The position numbers and the translations under genes are program-made. DNA of 40,416 nt from the NCBI RefSeq assembly GCF_000520995.1, contig NZ_JACA01000065.1:1-40416 (forward strand), written 5' to 3'. The DNA comes from Aquimarina macrocephali JAMB N27. Lineage in GTDB: Bacteria; Bacteroidota; Bacteroidia; Flavobacteriales; Flavobacteriaceae. Positions 14,056-22,428 of this stretch are shown in pieces. The notes beneath the pieces were generated by a model that was not told the origin of the DNA, did not search any database, and saw only the letters and a program-made list of their open reading frames with translations. Within the stretch, counting starts at the first letter, position 1; every line of letters begins with the position of its first letter.

Positions 14056-14919
14056 TCATCTTCGTCTTTTCAGACGTGAAGTGGCTTTACCAATTGTTCT
14101 TGGTCCACTTTTGCGTTTTCGTACCCTTCGTGGTCGTAATCCAAACGCTCTGGGTCGTCTTTGATACCGCATGTCAATTTGAGGTAGTCCGGTCATACGG
14201 GGAGTACGAGAGAGTTCAGCTACATTACGACCTTCCAACAAGTTGCCCATGTTTGCTCTAGCACGGATGGTAAAAGTAAATACGGAGGTCGTGTTTGGAT
14301 TGATCGTTAACTGTATCGAGCTTTGACCACTCACATTCATGGCAAATCCACCTGAATCCACCATGTTTTTATCAAAATTCTGTGGAGAGCTGGAGTTTCT
14401 AGGCTGCCATACTCTGGTGGTAATCGTCCCTGAAGCGGTCTTGTTCACAATCTTCAATACATTGTCAAATTGTAAGGCGTTGCTTACTGAGTATTTCAGT
14501 CCGACAATCTTAAAGGGGTTACTCTTACTTTCTTCTCGCACCTCTTTATGGCTGGATTCTTCTACTTCAACTGTGACTCCATCGGGTTGTTGGGACTCCT
14601 GGTTTCCTCCGAAGATAACAGCGGTCTTTGCCTCATCGGTGGTGTTTTTAATCGTCACTGTTAGGGTACGGTCATTAGGGTCTATCTTTCCAATGGAAGC
14701 ACGGGAATAATTATCATAGTCCTCATCATCATACTGATCTATATACCCTTCATCATCATCAAATTCATCATCATACCCATCGTAATCATCTTCGAGTCCA
14801 TCCATCCCACTATCAAAATCATCTTCTTCGTCATCATACATTTCCATACCGTCATAATTATCATAACGCTCTTCTGCATCGTCCTGATAACGCATTAATT
14901 CATCATTATAATCGCTCAT
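14056..14919 (-). CDS. Candidate major capsid protein (acidic arm, beta domain, Arg-rich arm)
   Basis: 287 residues in three clear parts. 1-72 is almost purely Asp/Glu/Tyr/Gly. 83-222 is a beta-rich globular domain (TLTVTIKNTTDEAKTAVIFG, FKIVGLKYSVSNALQFDNVL, SGTITTRVW, SPQNF, SSIQLTINPNTTSVFTFTI) of jelly-roll size. 240-287 is an Arg/Lys-rich tail ending SRLKRRR. There is no membrane segment or signal peptide. A single beta domain with a basic tail for DNA contact is common in capsid proteins. The domain resembles the split domain of the 568-residue propeller protein. It is the second gene of the cluster. The capsid role is inference; a secreted or DNA-associated beta protein would be the alternative. 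Confidence 0.65.
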   Translation of the reverse strand: MSDYNDELMRYQDDAEERYDNYDGMEMYDDEEDDFDSGMDGLEDDYDGYDDEFDDDEGYIDQYDDEDYDNYSRASIGKIDPNDRTLTVTIKNTTDEAKTAVIFGGNQESQQPDGVTVEVEESSHKEVREESKSNPFKIVGLKYSVSNALQFDNVLKIVNKTASGTITTRVWQPRNSSSPQNFDKNMVDSGGFAMNVSGQSSIQLTINPNTTSVFTFTIRARANMGNLLEGRNVAELSRTPRMTGLPQIDMRYQRRPRAFGLRPRRVRKRKSGPRTIGKATSRLKRRR

Positions 14920-14935
14920 TTCTATTGTGTTTTAT

Positions 14936-14954
14936 ATCACAACTGTAGTGTGAT
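14936..14954. promoter_or_regulatory. Inverted repeat upstream of the candidate capsid gene
   Basis: The perfect 6-bp arms ATCACA and TGTGAT, separated by 7 bases, lie about 17 bases before the ATG at 14919. This is a plausible operator or 5'-leader hairpin controlling the 287-residue gene; no regulator is identifiable. Confidence 0.35.
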
Positions 14955-14998
14955 GTTTTACATATTACAACCTTCAAAATCCTTTACTTTTTCATAAC

Positions 14999-15016
14999 AA
15001 AAGTGGCACTGCCACC
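14999..15016 (-). terminator. Short hairpin after the 56-residue gene, possible attenuator
   Basis: On the - strand a GTGGC/GCCAC stem with a 3-base loop is followed by TTTTG, 16 bases after the stop of the small coat-like gene. It is short, so it may stop only part of transcription, which would give the first gene a higher dose than the rest of the operon. Confidence 0.4.
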
Positions 15017-15031
15017 TCACTCTCTAAAGGG

Positions 15032-15202
15032 TTATGCTTTGTTGTTTTGGATTTGTGGTTTTTTAATTGCTGCAAGCTTTTTAGCTTTTCTTTTTGCAAG
15101 CATTGGGGCTACGTAGAATGTTCCTACTGCAATCCCTGCGACTACCATAACTGCACCAACTGTTAATAAGGCGGAGTAGTCTAAATCTTTTGTGTCTGCC
15201 AT
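15032..15202 (-). CDS. 56-residue coat-like single-TM protein
   Basis: This short open frame heads the - strand cluster. It has an acidic N-terminus (MADTKDLDYS), a central apolar helix (about 11-33, ALLTVGAVMVVAGIAVGTFY) and a basic C-terminus (LAKRKAKKLAAIKKPQ). That charge and size plan is the one seen in the major coat proteins of filamentous phages and in abundant small membrane proteins of internal-membrane phages. It is followed by a weak hairpin terminator, then the candidate capsid gene, and preceded by a ~390-base intergenic region with a motif repeated at 40.3 kb. I infer an abundant particle-membrane protein. No sequence family recognised. Confidence 0.7.
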   Translation of the reverse strand: MADTKDLDYSALLTVGAVMVVAGIAVGTFYVAPMLAKRKAKKLAAIKKPQIQNNKA

Positions 15203-15280
15203 TTCATTTTGTTTTACGTGAATATTTGGCGCGGTCTCTAAACCGTTGAAAGGCTAAATTCGGGAGGTAATTTGAAAAAA

Positions 15281-15301
15281 ACACGCACGTTTTTTACTAC
15301 G
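15281..15301 (-). repeat. Copy 1 of a 21-base motif also present inverted at 40334
   Basis: Read on the - strand it is cgtagtaaaaaacgtgcgtg plus one t. The copy at 40334-40354 differs at only two of 21 bases and points the other way. Here it lies about 80 bases upstream of the 56-residue gene, reading toward it. Confidence 0.7.
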
Positions 15302-15481
15302 CGGTTTCAAAAAAATGAGGAATGTGGAACTGATGGGATGCCCCGAATTGTGAAGTGTAGTAAAACTTTTTTCTACTAAATCCAGAATATCACAAAGGTG
15401 ATCATTAGACTATGAAATATAGCCCCATACAATTATAATAAAAAATGAATAAAACTTAATCCTAAATAAATTCATAACATA

Positions 15482-15514
15482 TTGACAGTCAACTAAATTA
15501 ATTGTTTATATTTA
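15482..15514 (+). promoter_or_regulatory. Possible Bacteroidota-type promoter for the 373-residue gene
   Basis: TTG at 15482-15484 and TATATTTA at 15507-15514 approximate the -33 TTTG / -7 TAnnTTTG arrangement, about 80 bases before the ATG at 15596. The -33 box is weak. Confidence 0.3.
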
Positions 15515-15595
15515 TTATTTCTTAATGTAGTCAACCCCTCCTTATATCGTTTTTTCTGAAAAAATATAATCAAATACCTTAAGTTTTATTGAAGC

Positions 15596-16717
15596 ATGGG
15601 GAAGTTAAAAGTGTTCTTTTTATTAATTGTTTTGAATATCAATGGCTGGTCTCAAGAAAAACCTAATTTCAAGGAGAAGTTAGACATTGTCAATCAGTCT
15701 ATTGAAATCAACTACAAAAACAAAGTCATTACCTTAGATAGCCTTTTATTGTTTTATTCTGTATACGAGAACGATGGTATTATTTCCATATCCGCATCCT
15801 TAAAAGATAATACCCAATATAATTCATTAATAGAATTAAATTTAGTTTGTAGCGAAATCATTAAAATCTTTCGCGGATTGAATAAAAAAACGATCTTCGA
15901 AAGATATAAGAATACATTAAACAGTAAAGCTGAAGAAATTATTTTTAATCTATCTATTGGAACTTACTCGGAACCAATTCTATTTATACCTAACAGAAAA
16001 GTTGAGAAAAAAGTACTGTTATCAATTAAATATAACACTCGGTTAGAAAGTCTAATTTTTAAAACAAAGTATCTAATTTCGAAAATAGCACTTCATAGAG
16101 CACATAGACAACATAGAAACTTTCTAGGATATCATTTTTTTATCCCAAAAAATAATGAAATTCATACTATAGCTTCTATTATTGGCAAAAGAGCTTCCTA
16201 CCCTTTATCTTCTAAATACTACGCAATACCAATAGGGAGATATAGCTTTAGGCTTTCCCCAAATTCATTTCTAAATGAACGTTCTGTTATTCTTTCTATT
16301 GGAGATAGAAAAGAATATGTTGAAAGGTTTTTTGAAAATAAATTATACACTTTCTTTCACCTTAATTTTAAGGAGTATAAAGATAAAAACAAACTTAATG
16401 TGGTGAGACTAACAAAAGAAGTTTATTTATCTCGTGTTAATGGTCTTATATCAAAAAATGATGGTGTCTGGGAAAACGTTCAATTGATATATGATGTTTG
16501 GATTGAAGATTTTTCTGATCAAACAATGAAAATTAACTTGCTTTTTATTTTGGATGGGAAGTACATAAAAAAAAGACCTGGAAAAGAACCTTCACAAAAT
16601 TTCATGAATTCCAAAGGAATAGATTTTGAAAACAGTATATATGAAAAACAATTAAGAGCCTTTGGATATGAGCTTTACAATAAATTTGAAAAACACCTGA
16701 AAAATGAAAGAAAATAA
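15596..16717 (+). CDS. Secreted 373-residue protein of unknown function
   Basis: A signal peptide (MGKLKVFFLLIVLNINGWSQ) is followed by a mixed helix/strand protein with no named domain. Charged stretches include NKVITLDSLLLFYSVYENDG and DNTQYNSLIELN, and several Lys/Asn-rich segments suggest a periplasmic protein. It overlaps the following membrane-protein gene by 14 bases, so the two form a unit. The pair opens the cargo region and is far more AT-rich than the - strand virion cluster. A two-gene defence or exclusion system is possible from position alone. Confidence 0.65.
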   Translation: MGKLKVFFLLIVLNINGWSQEKPNFKEKLDIVNQSIEINYKNKVITLDSLLLFYSVYENDGIISISASLKDNTQYNSLIELNLVCSEIIKIFRGLNKKTIFERYKNTLNSKAEEIIFNLSIGTYSEPILFIPNRKVEKKVLLSIKYNTRLESLIFKTKYLISKIALHRAHRQHRNFLGYHFFIPKNNEIHTIASIIGKRASYPLSSKYYAIPIGRYSFRLSPNSFLNERSVILSIGDRKEYVERFFENKLYTFFHLNFKEYKDKNKLNVVRLTKEVYLSRVNGLISKNDGVWENVQLIYDVWIEDFSDQTMKINLLFILDGKYIKKRPGKEPSQNFMNSKGIDFENSIYEKQLRAFGYELYNKFEKHLKNERK

Positions 16718-17117
16718 AATTAAAGTTTTTTTAAGTTACTTTTTCATAGGAACGCACTTATTAATCATAGGATACTTATTCATTCTTAAACAGAAAGAGT
16801 ATTTAAGTGCTGAAGATTTTGAAACTGCCATATCAATACTTTTGCCTCTTTTTACTACAATTCTGGCAATGGTATATAAATTTATAATTGGTAGTAAATA
16901 CAAATCCCTTAAAAAGTCAAAAAAGGTAAGTTTCATCTATGCCTCGATATCCTTTTTCCTACCTATCATTTTTGTTTTCGTGTTGTTTTATTTAATTAGA
17001 TTGCAAACAATTGAACCTATGGAAAATTTTGGGTATGCTCTTGGCTTTTTAGAAACAGTAATTGGAATCAATATGGGACTTATGGTCAAAAACCTATTTG
17101 AAAATGAAACCCAGTAA
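16704..17117 (+). CDS. Four-TM membrane protein partnered with the secreted protein
   Basis: The 137-residue protein has four predicted membrane helices (about 7-26, 43-62, 73-95 and 108-128). A basic inner loop (GSKYKSLKKSKK) lies between the second and third, and the C-terminus is short and polar. The start overlaps the upstream gene by 14 bases. The layout of secreted factor plus multi-pass protein could be a membrane-disruption effector with its regulator, or superinfection exclusion. No family recognised. Confidence 0.6.
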   Translation: MKENKIKVFLSYFFIGTHLLIIGYLFILKQKEYLSAEDFETAISILLPLFTTILAMVYKFIIGSKYKSLKKSKKVSFIYASISFFLPIIFVFVLFYLIRLQTIEPMENFGYALGFLETVIGINMGLMVKNLFENETQ

Positions 17118-17191
17118 TTAATTTTCATATTGAATATTGAAAATGTTGAATTATCACTCTTTAGAATGATAATAGCATTTTTGAAAAAGAA

Positions 17192-17503
17192 ATGGAAGAA
17201 AATACTCTAGACACCATAACGGACAACAAAGTAACTCCAAAAAACTATTCCCTAACACATGAAAATCCTTTTACTATGTATTATTGGTTATGGTTTATTT
17301 CTTGAATAAACACTTTAAAAATCGGAAAGAAAATAAAAAGATGTTCAAGATGTAAAGATGGAACATTACAAATAAGAGAAAATAAAGAAAAATCAAGTTC
17401 ATTTTATGGATGCTCCAATTTTAGACGTGGAAAATATGGATGCAAATACACTAAAAATGTCAAAAAAGGTATCATAAATAGAATACATCATCCATTTGTA
17501 TAA
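17192..17503 (+). pseudogene. Decayed gene ending in a topoisomerase-type zinc finger
   Basis: One frame runs from an ATG at 17192 to a stop at 17501-17503 and is broken by a single in-frame TGA at 17303-17305. The second part contains RCSRCKDGTLQIRE, then FYGCSNF and GCKYTKN. This is the CxxC...GxL..R....FxGCSN....CxYT pattern of the zf-C4_Topoisom finger found at the ends of topoisomerase I and some UvrD-like helicases or restriction proteins. Only ~100 residues remain and no helicase domain is present, so it is probably the debris of a larger gene lost from the cargo region. Confidence 0.6.
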
Positions 17504-17630
17504 GCTTTGAATTAGGTAATAAAAGAAAAACAGCAAATAATTTTATAAAAGAAAAACCATTTTCTATTTACATCATATAATATTCTAGTATATTAAGTAG
17601 GAATAATAAATTGTAAAAATTAAAAGAAAA
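17504..17630. other. Leader region of the NACHT operon
   Basis: No gene is seen; the sequence is about 80 percent A+T. It presumably carries the promoter of the 95-residue/NACHT operon, but no box can be named with confidence. Confidence 0.3.
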
Positions 17631-17918
17631 ATGAAAAACTTAATAAAATACATTCTACTCGGATTGAATGTGATTGTATTTATAGCTATTTACTTATGGT
17701 ACAAAAAGGACTCAGGTTATGAACCTATTGTAGTTTTAATTACGCAGACAATATCTGTTCTAGCGATTTTATTTGAAAAACAATTATCTGGAGGTAGTAG
17801 TACTACAATTTCGAGGATATCTGGTTCGGAGATCGATGCAACCGTAACTGGTAATGGAAACCTAGATATTAAAGATGTAGAAAAAGGAGCGAAGGTTAAA
17901 TACAAAAAAGAAAAATGA
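17631..17918 (+). CDS. Small two-TM partner of the NACHT protein
   Basis: The 95-residue protein has two predicted membrane helices (about 5-23 and 30-47), then a polar segment with a turn-rich repeat (SRISGSEIDATVTGNGNLDI, DVEKGAKVKYKKEK), reminiscent of a short beta-helix or stem. The stop overlaps the start of the NACHT gene (ATGA), so translation is coupled. Small membrane proteins placed directly before NACHT or STAND NTPases often act as effector or inhibitor. Here a membrane effector gated by the NTPase is a reasonable inference. Confidence 0.65.
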   Translation: MKNLIKYILLGLNVIVFIAIYLWYKKDSGYEPIVVLITQTISVLAILFEKQLSGGSSTTISRISGSEIDATVTGNGNLDIKDVEKGAKVKYKKEK

Positions 17919-20900
17919 TAAAAAGGGTTTTAAAACATCTATTTTCTTCTAATCCATATACAGTTTTTAAAAATATTAAGGATTCAATTATCAATTTTAA
18001 TATTATTAATGTAAACTCAAAGGAGGAGCTAGATGAAGTTCTATCTACAGCTACATTATCCAAAAAAAACCTTACAGATAAACACATATTAAAGTTTATA
18101 GGTAATATAAAACCCCAAGAAATTTATATTACTAGGGATTATGATGTTAACCTTTCGATTAATAATCCATACAGTTTTTTATCCCATAGTAAAAACAACC
18201 CTCAACACTTATCCACTATTGCTAAAGAAGAAAAAAATAGTAAAGTAATAATACTAGGCAATGCAGGATTGGGAAAAACATATGAACTTGAACATTTGGC
18301 ACAAGAAATATGGGATGACTGCACTGATGAAAGAATACCTGTTTATCAGAAATTTAAAAATTTCACTACCCAAAACACAATAGAAAGATTCATATATTAT
18401 AAGTGGAAAAGTGTCGACAATATTACATTCATTTTTGACGGAATTGATGAAATACAAGATATTCAGGACTTCATTTCTAAATTGGAGAACTTTATAACAA
18501 TCCTAGAAAACGAAAACAAACAATTTAGTATTGTAATCAGTTGCAGAACTAACATCTATGAAAGTATTGTTAAAACTATATCAGGTTTTAAAGTTTTTTA
18601 TTTAAAAGAATTGATTCCCTCAGAGGGAAAATCATTATTAAAAAAACTGTGTGGACCAATCATTGATGATTTTGATTTCAACTCAAACATTTCAACCTTT
18701 CTTAGAAACCCTTTCCAAATTGAAGTACTTAGTGAATACATTAACACCCACCAGAAACTACCAACCAATACAGCAATGTTATGGGAAAATTATATAGACA
18801 AAAGGTTATCCATTGATACAAAGTATAAACAAATAAGAAAAGGTCTAAATATCACATTGATTAAAAGCTATTGCAAAAAAATCTCTTTAATAAATGAACT
18901 AAGGAAATCCAATGTATTTACCCAAGATCAGCTTTTGAAAATAACCAACACTAATTCCTCTGATCTTAGTCAATTTATGCAAAACCCTTTAATTGATAAG
19001 ATTCCCGATTCAGATGATTGGTATTTTGTGCATCGTAACATTCAGGAATATTTTGCAGCATTAATGATCTCAGAACTCGAAACCGATGATATTATTGATA
19101 TAATTCAGATTGAAAATACAGGAAAAACAAACCCATCCCTATTTAATACCATAAGTTTCCTTATTAATATCATGGATCATACCACTACTAAATTTGATGG
19201 TATAATTGATTGGCTAATAGATCACGAACCTGAATTATTATTTAAAGCTGAAGGAGACAGAATTTATACAGGCATAAGAGAATCTGTTTTTAAAAAGTAT
19301 TTTGATACCCAATGCAAGAAAAAAACACTTTGGATTGATACCAGAAATAGTTTTAGTGTACCCGAAATTTCATCATTTGGAAGCGTCCCAAAAAACCTTA
19401 CTTATCTTAAAAATGAAATACATGATAAAACCAATCATCAAAGGGCACTAATTTCAGCAATAAACCTATTGTCTTATTTCATCATCCCAGAAAATAAGAT
19501 TGAAGAGATAAAAGAATTTTTAATTGATTGCCTTAGAGATCCAGATTATCATATTGCTATCAAAGCAAGTATTGTTGATTGTATTACCATACGGAAACTT
19601 GCAAAAAATGATGACAATTATTTAGATTCTATTTTTGAAATATTTTCAAAGGATACCGGAAATCATATCAATAGCAGTTTGTTATCACTTATCGAAGATT
19701 ATGAAAATATAGATAGATTCTTTGAGTTTCTTCATAATGAGTTTTTAAGGGCGCACAAGGTAATGCCGAGAGCATTTCCAGAAGATATCGATAGAAGAAA
19801 TGATTATATGTTACAAGGATTAATCTTGAAATTAGAATCACCAGAAAATTTTCTTACTATCACACAACATTTTTTTAAAAAACAACCTCGTATTTCATTA
19901 CCAAACACTGATTCCTTTGTACAAGGTTTTGCTGAGAAATGTATTAAGTTTATACAAATAGATTCTAACTTTATAATCAGATTCTTATCGAATATCGATA
20001 ACGAAATACCTCTTCGTAGATACCGTAATCTCATCACAACTATTATTAAGTCAAGTCAAGTAGATCAAGAAGTTATACTAAATCTTTTAGACAACTTTCC
20101 CTTTGATAAAATTCGATTTTTTATATGCTACATAATTAGCACAGATTCACTTGAAATAGTTAGTGAGCGAATAATCCAAGGAGTGCCCGATGAATCAATC
20201 GAGGGGTTCAGAAATATGATTAATAATCGAAATGATAAAGAATTAGCAAGAAGATTTGAGGGTCTAATGAAAGATAACGGGGTGGAATTCAAAGAAAAAT
20301 TATGGACAGAAGAAGACCAGTTAAATTTAGAAAGGGATCTAAAAAACAGGATACAATCTAATTTTGATATACTGTTCCGACCAGAACAGCTAATTGAAGA
20401 AATTGAAGAAATCTTTATCGAAAATGATATTATTTCTATGACTTTTGATATTATTCATAATTTGACAGATACTTGGTACAATGAAAATAACAACAGTGGA
20501 GAATTAGTTACTTCTTTAGCTATCTTACAAGATTTATGCAATGTGTATGAATTGACTCAATTTGATCAAATACGAAATGAATTAAAAGTTAACGAATTTT
20601 ATAGGTTTAACCAAATAATGGTCTTACGCGAGCGTTATAATAGAGAAAAGAAAGTATATACTGTATCAGAAAATCAAAAATTAATCATTTCGGAGTGGTG
20701 CAAAAAAACTGCTAAAAGTATTGATCTTGAAAGGCTTATCATATGGAAGGGATCATCAAAATTTCAGTTACACCCAGATATAGAAAAATTACGAGTGGTA
20801 TTCTTCTTTTTGGATCATTTTCCATTAGATCTAGAACAATCTTTTTTATTAGAATGTATTCCATTTTATAATATGGGAATTGCATATTACGGAGATCAAA

Positions 20901-21712
20901 ACTTTCAAAATCTATTCGATAAAATTAATGACAAAACCCTTGTTGATAACAAAATTATTGATAACATTCTAAATAAAGAACTATCCGCTTTTGTCTTATC
21001 ATGGCACATTGATTATGCTTTAGAACATAGTCTAGAACAAACTTATCCGCAAATACGCAGTTATTTAACTAATCTGAATGACAACATGAATAGAAGTGAA
21101 AAGCTTAAGCTATATATAGAAAAATCACTCGATAGCAGTGCATTAATAGATTGTTGCACAAATATTCAAAGTAGTATTTGTTGGTCTGCTGTAGACCTAT
21201 TAACTGAAAGAAAGGAAGAACAGGCTCTTTGTACAAGACTTGCACGTGAATACTTGGACTCCGGAGATAATATACACACATCTAATGCTCTTAGAGTATT
21301 GTTTTACTGGAAGGAAAATGATGCTATCAGGCAAATGATAAATGTAGTTAATAAAGGATTATTGAGAATATTAGCCGATAATAATTTTACAAATTATAAT
21401 GTTGTAGAAAATTATGATATTCTGGAAGAACTGTATGAACTTTTTTATGTCCAACCATCAGAAGGTTTTGAAGGTAATTTTGGGAAGACATTTACAGAGA
21501 CATACATTTCCAATCTTTCAAATAATAGTGATGGATATGAATCCGTACAAGAGGTTTTAAATCGAATAAAAACAGAATTGCAAGATTCTGGAGATGATCT
21601 ATTCTATATTAGTTTATTAATTGATATATCGAAAACATCACACGTTATTTCAAAATCAAAGTCATACAATTTCAGAATAGCCCGCAAAAAAGTGGAGAAG
21701 TTGTGTGATTAA
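17915..21712 (+). CDS. NACHT-type STAND NTPase, putative antiphage sensor
   Basis: The 1265-residue protein has a short N-terminal region (1-105) and then a NACHT P-loop domain: Walker A GNAGLGKT (115-122), Walker B TFIFDGIDEI (171-180) with the extra acidic residues typical of NACHT, and a VISCRTN sensor strand. A winged-helix-like segment with WYFVHRNIQEYFAALMIS follows, and then about 850 residues of helical repeats (ARM/HEAT-like), the probable ligand-binding part. Bacterial NACHT proteins (bNACHT) defend against phage and activate upon sensing phage proteins. It is co-transcribed with the 95-residue membrane protein; no nuclease or protease domain is fused at the N-terminus, so the small protein may be the effector. 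Confidence 0.85.
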   Translation: MIKRVLKHLFSSNPYTVFKNIKDSIINFNIINVNSKEELDEVLSTATLSKKNLTDKHILKFIGNIKPQEIYITRDYDVNLSINNPYSFLSHSKNNPQHLSTIAKEEKNSKVIILGNAGLGKTYELEHLAQEIWDDCTDERIPVYQKFKNFTTQNTIERFIYYKWKSVDNITFIFDGIDEIQDIQDFISKLENFITILENENKQFSIVISCRTNIYESIVKTISGFKVFYLKELIPSEGKSLLKKLCGPIIDDFDFNSNISTFLRNPFQIEVLSEYINTHQKLPTNTAMLWENYIDKRLSIDTKYKQIRKGLNITLIKSYCKKISLINELRKSNVFTQDQLLKITNTNSSDLSQFMQNPLIDKIPDSDDWYFVHRNIQEYFAALMISELETDDIIDIIQIENTGKTNPSLFNTISFLINIMDHTTTKFDGIIDWLIDHEPELLFKAEGDRIYTGIRESVFKKYFDTQCKKKTLWIDTRNSFSVPEISSFGSVPKNLTYLKNEIHDKTNHQRALISAINLLSYFIIPENKIEEIKEFLIDCLRDPDYHIAIKASIVDCITIRKLAKNDDNYLDSIFEIFSKDTGNHINSSLLSLIEDYENIDRFFEFLHNEFLRAHKVMPRAFPEDIDRRNDYMLQGLILKLESPENFLTITQHFFKKQPRISLPNTDSFVQGFAEKCIKFIQIDSNFIIRFLSNIDNEIPLRRYRNLITTIIKSSQVDQEVILNLLDNFPFDKIRFFICYIISTDSLEIVSERIIQGVPDESIEGFRNMINNRNDKELARRFEGLMKDNGVEFKEKLWTEEDQLNLERDLKNRIQSNFDILFRPEQLIEEIEEIFIENDIISMTFDIIHNLTDTWYNENNNSGELVTSLAILQDLCNVYELTQFDQIRNELKVNEFYRFNQIMVLRERYNREKKVYTVSENQKLIISEWCKKTAKSIDLERLIIWKGSSKFQLHPDIEKLRVVFFFLDHFPLDLEQSFLLECIPFYNMGIAYYGDQNFQNLFDKINDKTLVDNKIIDNILNKELSAFVLSWHIDYALEHSLEQTYPQIRSYLTNLNDNMNRSEKLKLYIEKSLDSSALIDCCTNIQSSICWSAVDLLTERKEEQALCTRLAREYLDSGDNIHTSNALRVLFYWKENDAIRQMINVVNKGLLRILADNNFTNYNVVENYDILEELYELFYVQPSEGFEGNFGKTFTETYISNLSNNSDGYESVQEVLNRIKTELQDSGDDLFYISLLIDISKTSHVISKSKSYNFRIARKKVEKLCD

Positions 21713-21804
21713 ATCGGTAATTATTTTTTTCATAAAATCTAGTGTCCAAAAAATCACATTGCTTGATTCTAACTACTTATATTAGTGGAAGATGTATTTA
21801 ACAA

Positions 21805-22428
21805 CTAATCAGGCATTTGAACTTTTCCACTATATTTATTAAAAGTCATTGTCCCAAAACGAGGTTCTACTAATTTATTTACATCTTCAAACCCTCTTGT
21901 TCTCATCAAAGCAAATACTTTGATTTCAGCATTCGGAAAAGCTTCACTTAATCTTGAAGCACAAGCCATTGTAGTTCTTCCTAGTGTCAAAACATCATCT
22001 ACAAGTATCATTGTATTTGAATCCAAAAATTCAAAGTCCGCCTGTAAACTCTCATAATGATTTAGAACGGATGGCCTATTATCAGCTCCCGTTTGAAAAC
22101 TTGATTTAGGCACAGATTTTATTCTTTTTAAACAGGTAGAAACTCCACTCCCTAAACCTAATTTAACTAATTCATCTGTAATCACTTTAGTTGGCCATAA
22201 TGCCCCCTCTTTTATAGGTGAACTTCTTGGCACAGGGACTAAAATTGGATTTCCCTCAAAATAGGTCATAAGTTCTGGAATTCCCTTAATAATTTTAAAA
22301 GCATTTTGAGTCATTACAGGATTACCATTCTTTAATAATCCTCGTAACGTTCTGGATTTTTGAGCATATTTAGAACCACCTTTAGGGCTATATCTGGAGA
22401 ATGTTGCAAAATCTAAACTAGAAAGCAT
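21805..22428 (-). CDS. shosT: ComF-like phosphoribosyltransferase, ShosT-like toxin
   Basis: The 207-residue protein has a type-I phosphoribosyltransferase (PRTase) domain. The PRPP-binding loop is MILVDDVLTLGRTTMACASR (140-159), with upstream ILVPVPRSSPIKEGALWPTK and a helical N-terminal extension. It overlaps the DprA-like gene by 11 bases. A PRTase beside a DprA-like protein is the ShosTA toxin-antitoxin/defence arrangement, in which the PRTase is the toxin and the DprA-like protein the antitoxin. There is no zinc-finger N-terminus as in true ComF. Without neighbours one could call it a competence protein, but the pairing and location in a defence-like island favour ShosT. Confidence 0.75.
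   Translation of the reverse strand: MLSSLDFATFSRYSPKGGSKYAQKSRTLRGLLKNGNPVMTQNAFKIIKGIPELMTYFEGNPILVPVPRSSPIKEGALWPTKVITDELVKLGLGSGVSTCLKRIKSVPKSSFQTGADNRPSVLNHYESLQADFEFLDSNTMILVDDVLTLGRTTMACASRLSEAFPNAEIKVFALMRTRGFEDVNKLVEPRFGTMTFNKYSGKVQMPD

Larger units (their letters stand above)
15203..15595. promoter_or_regulatory. Divergent intergenic region between virion cluster and cargo
   Basis: No gene is seen in these 393 bases. They hold an inverted pair AATTCGGG (15257-15264) and CCCGAATT (15342-15349) that brackets the 21-base motif at 15281-15301. A second palindrome-like tract lies around 15356-15383 (tagta ... tacta). The start regions of the leftward 56-residue gene and the rightward 373-residue gene must both be here. 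The arrangement suggests a control region. Confidence 0.5.

Noticed and set aside
14720..14900. CRISPR-like or microsatellite repeats
   Set aside because: The trinucleotide pattern encodes the Asp/Glu/Tyr-rich arm; there are no spaced direct repeats.
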